Shown one piece after another: positions 34,534-44,115 of a stretch of DNA of 64,000 bases. How positions within the stretch are numbered: position 1 is the stretch's first letter; each line of letters opens with the position of its first letter. The stretch is from the NCBI GenBank assembly GCA_036336795.1, contig JAYZFL010000006.1, forward strand, positions 1-64,000, given 5' to 3'. The notes under the pieces are model-generated. The model saw only the letters and a program-made list of their open reading frames with translations. It ran no database searches and was not told the DNA's origin. This stretch comes from UBA822 sp036336795. Lineage in GTDB: Bacteria > Gemmatimonadota > Gemmatimonadetes > Longimicrobiales > Gaopeijiaceae. Both the position numbers and the translations under genes were made by a program.

Positions 34534-35757
34534 ATGCATGCTTCTGTCCCGTCCGAGGGAGAGGGGATCAAAGTGCGGTCCGGCAACCGCATCGTACCGG
34601 ACCAACCAATAATCCCCTTCATCGAGGGGGATGGAATAGGTCCGGACATCTGGCGGGCTACACGAGGAGTTGTCGAAGCCTCGGTCGAGCATGCCTACGC
34701 GGGAGCGCGCCGCATAGCATGGATGGAGATCTACGCCGGGGAAAAAGCGCGGACGAAGAGCGGGGAATGGATACCGGAAGAGACATTCAGAGCACTTAAG
34801 GAGTTCAAAGTTGGTATCAAGGGGCCTCTCACTACGCCCGTGGGAGGTGGGATGCGCTCGTTGAACGTCACGCTCCGGCAAGTGCTTGATCTCTACTCAT
34901 GTATTCGTCCCGTGCGTTGGATAGAAGGTGTACCGTCTCCGATGAAGGAGCCCGAAAATTTGGACGTCGTGATTTTCCGGGAGAACACAGAAGATGTCTA
35001 CGCGGGTATTGAATGGTTGTCCGGCACACCGGAAGCGGACCAGGTTCGCTCGTTTCTCGTGGATGAAATGGGCGTGTCGATCCGAGAAAAGAGCGGCATC
35101 GGAATAAAGCCCATCAGCCCTTTCGGGACTAAGCGCCACGTCGCAGCGGGAATCCGGTATGCCCTTGAGCGTAATCGAGAATCCGCGACGCTCGTCCATA
35201 AGGGCAACATTATGAAGTATACAGAGGGCGCGTTTCGCGATTGGGGATACGAGGTTGCAGCGGACGAATTCGGTGACAAAACCATCACTGAATCGGCTGT
35301 TTGGAAGGGTGCCGATCCAGCTGGCAAGCTTCTGATCAAAGACCGGATTGCCGATGCGATGTTCCAGCAGGTCTTGTTGCGTCCTGAGGAATACGATCTC
35401 ATCATCACGCCTAACTTAAATGGTGATTATCTTTCGGACGCCTGTGCTGCTCAGGTGGGTGGGTTGGGGATGGCCCCTGGGGCGAATGTGGGAGATGAGG
35501 TAGCGCTATTCGAAGCGACCCACGGGACAGCGCCGAAGTACGCGAATCAAGACAAAGTCAATCCCGGATCACTCATCCTTTCGGCCGTCATGATGCTTGA
35601 GTATCTGGGTTGGAATGAAGCCGCGGAAGCCGTCAACCGTGGAATGAAGGGAGCCGTCGGGGCCCAAACGGTTACGTATGACCTCGAGAGGCAGATGGAT
35701 GGTGGAAGAATCCTGAAGACCTCCGAGTTCGGTCGGGCCGTCATCGCGCACATGTAG
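34534..35757 (+). CDS. icd: NADP-dependent isocitrate dehydrogenase
   Basis: Oxidatively decarboxylates isocitrate to 2-oxoglutarate in the TCA cycle. About 407 residues from ATG 34534; a TTG at 34510 is an alternative, but the ATG aligns with the E. coli N-terminus. The protein is very close to E. coli Icd: IIPFIEGDGIGPDIW, substrate block RSLNVTLRQVLDLYSCIRP, and FRENTEDVYAGIEW. The NADP-specific HGTAPKYANQDKVNPGS with the Lys-Tyr pair and TVTYDLERQMDGG are also present. The serine of SLNVTLRQ is the residue phosphorylated by AceK in enteric bacteria; no aceK is visible here. It is followed 15 bp later by pepA. Confidence 0.96.
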   Translation: MHASVPSEGEGIKVRSGNRIVPDQPIIPFIEGDGIGPDIWRATRGVVEASVEHAYAGARRIAWMEIYAGEKARTKSGEWIPEETFRALKEFKVGIKGPLTTPVGGGMRSLNVTLRQVLDLYSCIRPVRWIEGVPSPMKEPENLDVVIFRENTEDVYAGIEWLSGTPEADQVRSFLVDEMGVSIREKSGIGIKPISPFGTKRHVAAGIRYALERNRESATLVHKGNIMKYTEGAFRDWGYEVAADEFGDKTITESAVWKGADPAGKLLIKDRIADAMFQQVLLRPEEYDLIITPNLNGDYLSDACAAQVGGLGMAPGANVGDEVALFEATHGTAPKYANQDKVNPGSLILSAVMMLEYLGWNEAAEAVNRGMKGAVGAQTVTYDLERQMDGGRILKTSEFGRAVIAHM

Positions 35758-35772
35758 GCGGAAACGAGGTTC

Positions 35773-37263
35773 ATGAACATCCGGTATGTTTCGTCGACTA
35801 AGGCCGCCGACCACGATACCCCGCTTTTAGTTGTCCCTGTGCACAAATTGGATGCAGAGATTTCCGTAGCGATTCCCACCGGACTCACGGCGGATTTGTC
35901 TGATGCCTATCGGGCAGATGACGTGAAGGACAGGGCGGGGGAGACTGTCCTTGTGTATCCAAGAGAAGGTACGGGATCACGACGTGTGCTCCTCCTCGGG
36001 GCCGGAGAGCAGGAAGCGTTTGATGCCGAAGCGATCCGGTGCTTTGCTGGACACGCAGTCCGAGCGGCGGAATCTATCGGTGTCCAGACAGTGACTGTGT
36101 ACCTCGGGTCGATATGGTCGGTTGGGGCTGAGCGAGCAGCTCAAGCGGCTGCCGAGGGCGGAGCCCTTGCGGCTTGGCGCTTTACCGAGATGAAGAGGGA
36201 ATCGATCAAGAAGGACTATGTCGAGGTGTCGGCTTTCGAAGTAATGATGGATGCTGAAGTCTCGGAAGATGCGGAGAGAGGAATAGTTGTAGGTGGAGCG
36301 ATCGGTGAAGCTGCAAACTTTGCGCGGACGCTGCAGTCCAGGCCAGGCAACGTAGCGACACCTTCTCACCTCGCTGACGAGGCGGTGAGGATGGCCGGTG
36401 ACCAGGGGCTTGAGGTCACTGTCATGGGACCTGAGGAGTTAAACCGAGAGAAGATGCATGCCTTGTTATCGGTGGCCCGTGGCTCGGATGAAGAACCCCG
36501 GTTCATCGTGCTTCGTCACAATGGTGAACAGGCTGGACGTGCCCCGCTCGTGTTGGTAGGCAAGGGCCTCACTTTCGATTCGGGTGGAATCTCGATCAAG
36601 CCGGCACAGGGAATGGAAAAAATGATTTTTGACATGTCTGGTGGTGCTGCTGTGATCGGTGCCATGCAGGCCATTGCCGAGCTAAACATTCCAATCAACG
36701 TGGTTGGGATTGTGCCGTCTTCCGAAAATCTCATTAACGGGCGAGCGATGAGGCCGGGCGATATCATCGAATCAAGAGCGGGTAAGTCCATAGAGGTGAT
36801 CAACACGGATGCGGAGGGACGACTTATCCTTGCCGACGCTCTCTCGTACGCAGTGGGTTTGGAACCCGCCGCGATCGTCGACTGTGCGACGCTTACAGGT
36901 TCGGTCGTGATTGCGCTCGGCCACCATGCGGCTGCGATACTTGGTACCGATGACGATCTGGTGAATGAACTCCGGGCCGCGGGGGACAAGTCAGGGGAAC
37001 CCTGTTGGCCGCTGCCACTCTGGGATGACTATCGTAGGCAACTGGACAGTGAGGTCGCCGATCTCGCAAATGTAGGGGGACGTCCAGGTGGAACGATCAC
37101 CGCCGCTTGGTTTCTGAGAGAGTTCGTGGGTGACTGCAGCTGGGCACACCTGGACATAGCAGGAACGGCGTACGGAGAAGGGCGGCACTCGTACCAGCGA
37201 AAAGGTGCTCTTGGGTTCCCGACGAGACTACTTATCGAGTGGGTGCGGAGTCGGGCCGGGTGA
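35773..37263 (+). CDS. pepA: Leucyl aminopeptidase (M17)
   Basis: Cytosolic zinc/manganese aminopeptidase of 496 residues releasing N-terminal amino acids. The M17 signature NTDAEGRLILADAL is present, and the metal and catalytic lysine region LVGKGLTFDSGGISIKPAQGMEKM follows the family pattern. The N-terminal domain (residues 1-170) is less conserved, as usual. Start ATG 35773 with GAAACGAGG before it, 15 bp after icd. Its stop overlaps the next gene start in GTGA, so translation of the outer-membrane protein is probably coupled to it. Confidence 0.96.
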   Translation: MNIRYVSSTKAADHDTPLLVVPVHKLDAEISVAIPTGLTADLSDAYRADDVKDRAGETVLVYPREGTGSRRVLLLGAGEQEAFDAEAIRCFAGHAVRAAESIGVQTVTVYLGSIWSVGAERAAQAAAEGGALAAWRFTEMKRESIKKDYVEVSAFEVMMDAEVSEDAERGIVVGGAIGEAANFARTLQSRPGNVATPSHLADEAVRMAGDQGLEVTVMGPEELNREKMHALLSVARGSDEEPRFIVLRHNGEQAGRAPLVLVGKGLTFDSGGISIKPAQGMEKMIFDMSGGAAVIGAMQAIAELNIPINVVGIVPSSENLINGRAMRPGDIIESRAGKSIEVINTDAEGRLILADALSYAVGLEPAAIVDCATLTGSVVIALGHHAAAILGTDDDLVNELRAAGDKSGEPCWPLPLWDDYRRQLDSEVADLANVGGRPGGTITAAWFLREFVGDCSWAHLDIAGTAYGEGRHSYQRKGALGFPTRLLIEWVRSRAG

Positions 37264-39152
37264 AGTGGGTTCAATTGCGCCTGCGCGCACTCCGGGCCGG
37301 GATGGCTCGCGTGTTGCGCGGTGGCGTCTTATCAGCATCTCTCATTGTGCCCGGGGGCATGCTTGTCTCCGAAGTGCAAGCCCAGGATCCCGACAGCGTT
37401 TTGACAACTCCTGATTCCTTGGAAGGGAGGGTGGACTCGCTCGCTACTGAAGTAGTGACGCTCCCCCGAATGGCGCCGGGCACGGGTCCGTCCTATGCAG
37501 CAGGTGTTTGGGTTTGGGAACGACGAACGCTCGAGTCGACAAGGGCCATTACTTTGTCGGAGTTGGTCGGATTAGTTCCAGGTATAATCTCCCTGCGGGG
37601 TGGAGACTACGGAACCCCGGTCGGCGTGAGTTCATTCGGCGTCGGTGGTGGACGTGTCCGTGTTGTTTGGGATGGCTTCGATTGGGTACCACTCGACGGA
37701 GCTGTTCCGGATCTGTCGAGAATTAGCCTGGCGGGCCTCGACGAGGTCCGGGTAGAGCGACATCCGGGAGAGCTCCTCATCGAGATTCGCAGTAAGGAAC
37801 CAACGTCGTCTGAGCCGGCGACGGTAGTCCACGTGGGGACAGGGGATCTAGGGACGAACGTCGTTCGAGGCGTCTTCGCACATCCGAACATACTTGCGGG
37901 CGCTCTCACATTCTCTTTGGATCGTGTGGACACCCGAGGTCCGGGCTTATCCGCTGCTGGCTCACTGAGTGGCGTGAGTCTGCGGTACGCTCTCCGTCGT
38001 AGTGAGAGAGGGGGGATCGTAGCAGAAATTCGCCGCCTGACACCCCAAACCGACGTTTCCGGATATCCTTCGAAGCTCAAGCGGAACGACTGGAACTTGC
38101 GCGGGAGATGGCGGTTTACCGAGGGCCTGATTGGAGAGGCATTTTGGGGTGCATCATCGTTGTCTGGTGAGGCAGATGATCCGGTTGCCGGGATCATCGA
38201 TGCCAGGCGGCCTCAATTTGGGCTCAGGACTAGTTATGAGCGGGGTGGCTTGTGGGGGAAGGGATCCGCGCACCTTTATTCGGGGGATGGACTGCAGAAC
38301 GATGCCTATGAGTTTGCGGTCGGTGTGAATCGTTCACAGGTAGTTTCAGTGGACGGATCGCTCCGGATGGAGCGTTGGGAGGGAACTGGGGCATCGTCGT
38401 GGAGGGCTAGAGCTCAATCTATCTCTCTAGCAGGAGTTTCTCTATTTGCCTCGTACGAAGACGGAATGCGTGGAGCTCCGTATGTTCCTGAGTACGAAGA
38501 ATACCTCCTCTCTTTAGTTCCTGGGTCCTCGATACTCCCCAGTTCAACGGTTTCTACGCAGGCGCCCACTCCCCGGTTCACGAACAATACCGGCATACGG
38601 GTAGGGGGAATGGTGGTCCTGGGAAATTCGACCTTGGCAGCGGCCCGGATCACCACTGAAAACGACATAACGCGCCCTCTTGGACTTCTTCTTGACCGGC
38701 GTGGCATGTCGGTCGAAGGCGGTAAGCGTAAGGGATACGAGCTCATGACGAGCTTATCCCTCCCGATTCCCGGCTTCAAAATGGAAGGCACTTACCAAGC
38801 TTGGGACGAGGAGGGTATATACCTTCCGAAGCACTCTTGGCAGGGGGCGTTGACATACTATGGGCTCTTCAAGGAGTCGAAAAACCTGGAGGTTTGGGGT
38901 ACCGTGGGGATGACCGGTCGGGATTCGATGTTGCTACCCATTTTAAGTGTGGACGGCGATCCCACTTCCGAGCTCGCCCGAGCGCCATTATTCGAATACT
39001 GGTTCGCCTTCGTTCAGGTCCGAATCGTTACAGTGAATGTTTTCATCCGCTGGGAGAATCTCACGGGGAAAAGAGACAATTTCGATTTTCCCGATCGACT
39101 TCAACCTCGGTTCCGTACGCTCTATGGTGTGCGGTGGACCATGAACAACTGA
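37260..39152 (+). CDS. TonB-dependent-receptor plug-domain outer-membrane protein
   Basis: 630 residues from GTG 37260, which overlaps pepA by four bases. A long N-terminal leader ends near LIVPGGMLVSEVQAQDPD. A plug domain follows (TLSELVGLVPGIISLRGGDYG and VVWDGFDWVPLDGAVPDLSRISLAGLDEVRVER), then alternating beta strands that would form a 20-plus-stranded barrel and a C-terminus ending in FRTLYGVRWTMNN with a terminal aromatic pattern. No TonB box is evident, and the plug lacks several usual carboxylates, so this may be a TonB-independent or diverged receptor. Position after an aminopeptidase is suggestive of peptide use but not proof. Confidence 0.82.
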   Translation: MKWVQLRLRALRAGMARVLRGGVLSASLIVPGGMLVSEVQAQDPDSVLTTPDSLEGRVDSLATEVVTLPRMAPGTGPSYAAGVWVWERRTLESTRAITLSELVGLVPGIISLRGGDYGTPVGVSSFGVGGGRVRVVWDGFDWVPLDGAVPDLSRISLAGLDEVRVERHPGELLIEIRSKEPTSSEPATVVHVGTGDLGTNVVRGVFAHPNILAGALTFSLDRVDTRGPGLSAAGSLSGVSLRYALRRSERGGIVAEIRRLTPQTDVSGYPSKLKRNDWNLRGRWRFTEGLIGEAFWGASSLSGEADDPVAGIIDARRPQFGLRTSYERGGLWGKGSAHLYSGDGLQNDAYEFAVGVNRSQVVSVDGSLRMERWEGTGASSWRARAQSISLAGVSLFASYEDGMRGAPYVPEYEEYLLSLVPGSSILPSSTVSTQAPTPRFTNNTGIRVGGMVVLGNSTLAAARITTENDITRPLGLLLDRRGMSVEGGKRKGYELMTSLSLPIPGFKMEGTYQAWDEEGIYLPKHSWQGALTYYGLFKESKNLEVWGTVGMTGRDSMLLPILSVDGDPTSELARAPLFEYWFAFVQVRIVTVNVFIRWENLTGKRDNFDFPDRLQPRFRTLYGVRWTMNN

Positions 39153-39192
39153 TGCAAGTATCACTTGGGTACACACCTCTCGGAGGTGAACT

Positions 39193-40101
39193 ATGAGCGC
39201 GCGCGCGATTGTGTTGAGCGTAACTTTGTTAACCCTTCCTGCTACGCTGTTACGTACTGCACCGGCCGATTCTCAACAGCCACTCAAATTCTTTATCTCG
39301 GTGGATCTAGAAGGCATCGGTGGAGTCGGGTCCCCGTTGATGACTAGCACTGGCGGGAAAGATTATGGGCTTTCCAGACAGTTCCTGACCCGGGAAGTCA
39401 ACTCTGTTGTAGCGGCAATTTTCGAGCGTATCCCGGAGGCTGATATCCTCGTGAATGATTCCCACGGTGACCATCAGAATGTGCTACACGGGGAACTCGA
39501 TCCTAAAGTTAGTTACATCCAAGGTTCCATTAAGCCCCTTGGAATGGTACAGGGGCTAGAATCTTCCTTCAATGGAGTAATCTTCGTCGGATACCATGCC
39601 AAGGCTGGTGATCCCGATGGGTTCCTTGCCCACACCGGCAGCGGTTCCGTCAAGGGTTTGTGGCTGAACGATGTAGAGGTAGGTGAAGGTGGGATGAATG
39701 CGGCGTTTGCAGGTAGCCTTGGGGTGCCTGTGATCTTGGTGGCGGGTGATTCCGCAGCAACCGCTGAGTTGGGTCAACTACTCGGCACGGAGACAGTTAC
39801 GACGAAGATCGCTGAAACTCCTTCTTCAGCCCGGCTCCTCCACCCTGACGTGGTGAACGATAAGCTACACGAGGCCACAGGAGTTGCACTTAACCGACTT
39901 GAGAACAGTGATTTTGATCCGCTCGAACTTGGTTCGCCCGTTGAGATCAGGATGAGGTTCGCGTCAACTACACACGTGGATGTCCTCCAGTCGATTCCGG
40001 GGATGTCAAAAATAGATGGATTCACGATCAGGTATGTGGCTCGTAATATGGATGAAGCATACCGACTTATCCGACTTATGTACCGGTTTGTGAGTGCGTG
40101 A
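39193..40101 (+). CDS. Exported M55-family D-aminopeptidase (DppA-like)
   Basis: 302 residues. GGAGGTG precedes ATG 39193. A signal peptide (MSARAIVLSVTLLTLPATLL and the following APADSQ) suggests periplasmic location, unusual for DppA. Zinc ligands by analogy to Bacillus DppA are Asp38 and Glu40 in ISVDLEGIGG, a histidine in NDSHGDHQN (91 or 94), His135 in VGYHAKAG and Glu165 in VGEGGMNA. The enzyme would release D-amino acids from peptides, possibly peptidoglycan-derived. It follows the plug-domain protein by 40 bp. Confidence 0.92.
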   Translation: MSARAIVLSVTLLTLPATLLRTAPADSQQPLKFFISVDLEGIGGVGSPLMTSTGGKDYGLSRQFLTREVNSVVAAIFERIPEADILVNDSHGDHQNVLHGELDPKVSYIQGSIKPLGMVQGLESSFNGVIFVGYHAKAGDPDGFLAHTGSGSVKGLWLNDVEVGEGGMNAAFAGSLGVPVILVAGDSAATAELGQLLGTETVTTKIAETPSSARLLHPDVVNDKLHEATGVALNRLENSDFDPLELGSPVEIRMRFASTTHVDVLQSIPGMSKIDGFTIRYVARNMDEAYRLIRLMYRFVSA

Positions 40102-40205
40102 AAGAAATCTGTAATAGAACGGCCACATGATGAGTAAAGCCCGACCCCGGACTCTGACCCATTAAAGGGCCAGGAGGGTGGCACCCCAATAGGCGGTAAA
40201 TAAAG

Positions 40206-41099
40206 ATGATTCGAAGCATGACGGGCTTTGGAGAAGCGGAAAGGAACACCGATGCCGGCAAGGTGCGTGTCGAAATCAAAACCGTGAATCATCGGTTTTT
40301 CAACGCGAGCGTGAGAACCCCTAACGGTTTCGATCGTTTCGAGTCCGAGATTCAACAGTGTTTGAGGGCGTACGTGAGTCGGGGTCATATCACCTATACC
40401 CTTTCATTCGAGCGGAAAGGTGTGAGTAATGATACCTCGGTACCTGAGTTGGATTTGGAACGAGCAAGGTGCTACGGAGAAATGCTCGAGGAGCTCAAAC
40501 AAGAGCTGGGACTAGAAGACCCTATAGGGGTCTCTGACATCGCAGGATTTAGAGACATTTTCACGGTCTCAGAACGGTTGGATATGGCCGCGGAAATTGA
40601 CGCCGATCTGATCGGTGAACTTACTCAGATGGCTGTCGCCAACGCTGTCGATTTACGGGAAACTGAGGGGGCTAGGCTACAACTAGATTTGGAGGAACGA
40701 TTGGACGTGATTGATGCGGGATTAAGTCTGGTGGAAGTCAGGGCTCCCCATCGTGTCGCTACTAAACGGGATCGCTTGCGTTCTGCAGTTCAGGAGCTCG
40801 TCGAGACGGAGGCTATCGATGAGGATCGACTTGCCCGCGAAATTGCTTACCTTGCTGAGAAATGGGATATCAATGAGGAGATTGTCCGGTTTCGGTCTCA
40901 CGTCACGCTATTCCGTGAAACTCTTGCAATCAACCCACCCGAGCCGGTTGGCAAGCGCCTGGGGTTTGTGATTCAAGAGATGCAGAGAGAGGCCAACACA
41001 ATCGGATCCAAGGCTAATGACACCGAGATCAGCCAGGCTGTAGTCTCACTGAAGGAAGAGATCGAGCGTCTCCGTGAACAGTTGGAGAATGTGGAGTGA
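40206..41099 (+). CDS. yicC: YicC/YloC-family endoribonuclease
   Basis: 297 residues, the family length. The N-terminal signature MIRSMTGFGEAERNTDAGKVRVEIKTVNHRFF is shown only in part here (residues 1-19), and the C-terminal DUF1732 block LGFVIQEMQREANTIGSKAND is diagnostic. E. coli YicC helps degrade small RNAs. Its position just before gmk is conserved. The GTGA overlap with gmk indicates coupling. It starts a 12-gene plus-strand run. Confidence 0.95.
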   Translation: MIRSMTGFGEAERNTDAGKVRVEIKTVNHRFFNASVRTPNGFDRFESEIQQCLRAYVSRGHITYTLSFERKGVSNDTSVPELDLERARCYGEMLEELKQELGLEDPIGVSDIAGFRDIFTVSERLDMAAEIDADLIGELTQMAVANAVDLRETEGARLQLDLEERLDVIDAGLSLVEVRAPHRVATKRDRLRSAVQELVETEAIDEDRLAREIAYLAEKWDINEEIVRFRSHVTLFRETLAINPPEPVGKRLGFVIQEMQREANTIGSKANDTEISQAVVSLKEEIERLREQLENVE

Positions 41100-41764
41100 G
41101 TGCCTCTCCGCTCAGAGCTTTTCCTGTGGTTCTCTCAGCACCCAGCGGAACCGGCAAAACCACCATCGCTAGAGCGTTGGTCGAAGGCTCTGAAGAGTTC
41201 TTTTTTTCTCTATCAACTACCACTAGGTCGCCGCGGGCCGAAGAAGTTGATGGTGTGGACTATCACTTCGTATCGGAGTCGGCTTTCCAAGCGATGGTTG
41301 ACGCGAGAGAGTTCGTGGAGTGGGCCACGGTGCACGGCCACATGTACGGGACTACCCGTGAAGGACTTCGATCGGCAGAGGAAGCAGGGCGTAACCTAGT
41401 TCTCGATATCGACGTGCAAGGTGCCCTGCAGGTGCGGGCTCGGGTCCCCGAGGCAGTTCTTGTATTTGTGGTCCCTCCCACAGCGGACGTTCTACTCGAG
41501 CGTCTCCAAGGAAGAGCTACGGAAAGTGCCGACGCGGTCATGCGTCGGCTGAGTAATGCCCAAGGTGAGCTTGATAAGGCGGGATACTTTGACTACATCT
41601 TGGTCAACGAGAAGGTTGAGCAGACAGTTGAGGACGTTCGCGCCATCGTGCTGGCCGAGAGTCGTCGTACTACTGACGCCATCGACTTATCGCATGTGAT
41701 TCGCCAACTTCAAGAGGGGATTGAGGAAATTCTCAATCACGAGCTCGATTCGGTTGGCAAGTGA
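41096..41764 (+). CDS. gmk: Guanylate kinase
   Basis: 222 residues; phosphorylates GMP to GDP. The P-loop is SAPSGTGKTTIARAL near residue 14. The GMP-binding segment STTTRSPRAEEVDGVDYHFVSE and the lid region RLQGRATESADAVMRRLS are normal. Start GTG 41096 overlaps the yicC stop. It precedes the omega subunit gene by 58 bp; that gap is AT-rich and could hold a promoter for rpoZ-coaBC. Confidence 0.96.
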   Translation: MSASPLRAFPVVLSAPSGTGKTTIARALVEGSEEFFFSLSTTTRSPRAEEVDGVDYHFVSESAFQAMVDAREFVEWATVHGHMYGTTREGLRSAEEAGRNLVLDIDVQGALQVRARVPEAVLVFVVPPTADVLLERLQGRATESADAVMRRLSNAQGELDKAGYFDYILVNEKVEQTVEDVRAIVLAESRRTTDAIDLSHVIRQLQEGIEEILNHELDSVGK

Positions 41765-41822
41765 TATAGTGTAAGATATTGCTAAATAAGGATATAAAAG
41801 GGTATAGCCCGGGGGTCCTATC

Positions 41823-42038
41823 ATGCGCGTATTTACACCTGACGAGTCAGCTAAGCACACGCAAAGTAAGTATCTCGGTGTGCTCGTGGCCGCGAAGTAC
41901 GCCCGGGAGCTCAATTCATTACCACGTGAGACTCTTCCGCTGGGCGAGGAAAAGAAGCTCACCACGAGGTCACTCGAGGCGCTGACCTCGGGGCAGATTG
42001 AATTCCGCCTCGTCGGACGGAGACGCCGGGAGGACTAG
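41823..42038 (+). CDS. rpoZ: RNA polymerase omega subunit (RpoZ-like)
   Basis: 71 residues. The family pattern is YLGVLVAAKYARELNSL and KLTTRSLEALTSGQIEFRL, short of the classic MARVT start but typical of the divergent omega of several phyla. Omega helps assemble beta-prime and in some bacteria forms part of the ppGpp site. Its place between gmk and coaBC is conserved across bacteria and supports the call. Confidence 0.9.
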   Translation: MRVFTPDESAKHTQSKYLGVLVAAKYARELNSLPRETLPLGEEKKLTTRSLEALTSGQIEFRLVGRRRRED

Positions 42039-42085
42039 CGTTCTCGGGTGCTCCGACCGCGCTCACGCCGCTGGGAGCGAGGGTT

Positions 42086-43327
42086 TTGTCCGGAAGTATG
42101 CTTCAACCACGACGTCCCTGGCAGGGTCGCCGCATCGTTCTCGGGGTTACCGGGGGTATCGCCGCCTATAAGGCTGTTCAGATAGCGAGAAACCTGACAC
42201 GGCTTGGCGCTACCGTCGATACAATCCTCACTTCGGGTGCACGGCACTTTGTCCAACCACTCTCGTTTGAGGGAGTGACGGGTCGTCCTGCGTCCACAGA
42301 GCTTTTCTCCACGGACGGGGCTGCGCTCCACATCAGAACCGGTTCCGAAGCTGATGTTGTATGCGTAGCACCTGCGACGGCCGACTTTTTGGCGCGAGCA
42401 GCTCAAGGGCGAGCGGACGACTTGCTGACGACGACGCTCTTGGCGACTCGTGCCCCCGTAATCCTTTGTCCGGCGATGAATGATCTCATGTTCTCCCACA
42501 CCCAGACACAGGCCAATGTGTCCTACCTCTCCGAGGTCCTCTCCTATCGCATCGCAGGACCTGGTGTAGGTCCACTGGCGTTTAGCGAAGGGGAGGGTCG
42601 TGGAAGAATGCTTGAGCCCGATGAGATTATTGAGGAAATCGGGCGAGCTTTAGTCAGGCCATCTGCTATCCGAGGAAAGAAGATCGTCGTAACTGCGGGT
42701 CCTACACGAGAAACCATCGACCCGGTAAGGTACATGGGGAACCGATCATCGGGCCGGATGGGCTTTGCTCTTGCAGCTGCTGCCTGGCGAAGAGGGGCGG
42801 AGGTGACCGTAGTAACGGGTCCTGTGGCTCTGACCTATCCTTACGGAGTGGAGGTTCTCAGGGTGGAGAGCACAGAGGAAATGTTAGCGACGGTCTCCAA
42901 GGAGCTACCTGAGGCCGACGTATCCTTTTTCGCAGCCGCCGTATCTGATTACCGTGTGGCAGACCACTTCCCCGAAAAGCTGAAACGCTCCGAGACGGGA
43001 CCGGAGATGGTGCTGACCCTGACTGAAAATCCGGATATTGCGGGTGATACCCGTGATCTGAGGAAGAAGGGATCCCTCTCTGTCGGGTTCGCTCTCGAGA
43101 CGGAATCACTTCTGGAGAACGCCCGAAATAAACTCAAGTCGAAGGGCTTTGATCTGATTGTGGCAAATAACGCAGAAGAGCCGGGTTCAGGTTTTGAGGT
43201 GGAGACCAACCGCGTTGTCCTCCTCGACAGCCGAGGCGAAGATAAAGAGCTTCCGCTTTTGAGTAAGCACGAGGTCGCTGAGATGATTCTGGACAAGGTT
43301 TCCGAACTTCTGGAGCCGTCTGAGTGA
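42086..43327 (+). CDS. coaBC: Bifunctional phosphopantothenoylcysteine decarboxylase/synthetase
   Basis: 413 residues, two domains. The CoaC half shows ITGG-like VLGVTGGIAAYKA, the histidine of GAALHIRTGSEAD and the PAMNDLMF motif. The CoaB half shows VVTAGPTRETIDPVRYMGNRSSGRMG and the KLKRSE lysine region. It makes 4-phosphopantetheine for CoA. Start TTG 42086 has GGGAG 8 nt before it; ATG 42098 is possible. It overlaps udg by GTGA. Confidence 0.96.
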   Translation: MSGSMLQPRRPWQGRRIVLGVTGGIAAYKAVQIARNLTRLGATVDTILTSGARHFVQPLSFEGVTGRPASTELFSTDGAALHIRTGSEADVVCVAPATADFLARAAQGRADDLLTTTLLATRAPVILCPAMNDLMFSHTQTQANVSYLSEVLSYRIAGPGVGPLAFSEGEGRGRMLEPDEIIEEIGRALVRPSAIRGKKIVVTAGPTRETIDPVRYMGNRSSGRMGFALAAAAWRRGAEVTVVTGPVALTYPYGVEVLRVESTEEMLATVSKELPEADVSFFAAAVSDYRVADHFPEKLKRSETGPEMVLTLTENPDIAGDTRDLRKKGSLSVGFALETESLLENARNKLKSKGFDLIVANNAEEPGSGFEVETNRVVLLDSRGEDKELPLLSKHEVAEMILDKVSELLEPSE

Positions 43328-44115
43328 GTCCGAGGTTCGACGGACGTCGTGAGGTGGCACGGTTTCTCGTCCAGAGGAAAGATCTTGGTCTGGGGGAGAT
43401 TTTCTTAGACAGACTAAGTCGAAAGCAGTTCCTCAAGTGCGCGGACCAGCGGGAAGATAGTTCTGAATCCGTGTCTGGAGAGGCCACCGCTGTCTCCTCT
43501 CCGGAGCTAGTTCCAGTGGCGCGTGATTTGGATGAACCATCCCCTGAGGTGGATGTCAGCCAACTTGACTACGAGGTACTCAAGCAAGTCGCCGAGTCGT
43601 GCGAACGTTGCCGGCTTTCAAAGGGGCGAACCCAAGTTGTCTTCTCCGATGGGAATCCCCAGGCCCGTCTCATAATCGTTGGGGAGGCTCCCGGAGCGAA
43701 TGAAGATCGCACCGGCCTCCCCTTCGTTGGCCAGGCAGGGAAGTTGCTCGATCTCCTTTTGGCATCGATAGATCTCTCGAGGAGGGACACTGCATACATC
43801 TGCAATGTGCTCAAGTGCCGACCGCCGGCGAATCGGGATCCTATGGTCGATGAGATTGATCTGTGCGCACCGTATCTAAGGCGACAGATTGCCTTGGTCG
43901 CGCCGGAGGTTATTCTGGCTGTGGGCACGTTCGCGGCAAAATTGCTAACCGGGAAGAATCGCCCGCTTGGGAAGCTCCGGGGTTCGGTGTTTTCCTATGA
44001 GGGCGTCCCCCTGGTCGTGACGTATCATCCGGCGGCGCTTTTAAGAAATCCGAGCTGGACTCGTTCGACGTGGAATGATCTCCAGCTCCTTCGAGAGGTC
44101 TTGGATAGAAACTGA
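43324..44115 (+). CDS. udg: Family 4 uracil-DNA glycosylase
   Basis: 263 residues. The family 4 motif GEAPGANEDRTGLPFVGQAG starts at residue 120, and TYHPAALLRNPSW is the second motif. Four cysteines for a 4Fe-4S cluster are Cys93, Cys96, Cys165 and Cys181. An N-terminal extension of about 80 residues, acidic in part, is longer than in most family 4 enzymes and may bind a partner. The GTG start overlaps coaBC, and its stop overlaps dnaB in TGATG. It removes uracil from DNA; co-translation with the replicative helicase is notable. Confidence 0.94.
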   Translation: MSPRFDGRREVARFLVQRKDLGLGEIFLDRLSRKQFLKCADQREDSSESVSGEATAVSSPELVPVARDLDEPSPEVDVSQLDYEVLKQVAESCERCRLSKGRTQVVFSDGNPQARLIIVGEAPGANEDRTGLPFVGQAGKLLDLLLASIDLSRRDTAYICNVLKCRPPANRDPMVDEIDLCAPYLRRQIALVAPEVILAVGTFAAKLLTGKNRPLGKLRGSVFSYEGVPLVVTYHPAALLRNPSWTRSTWNDLQLLREVLDRN

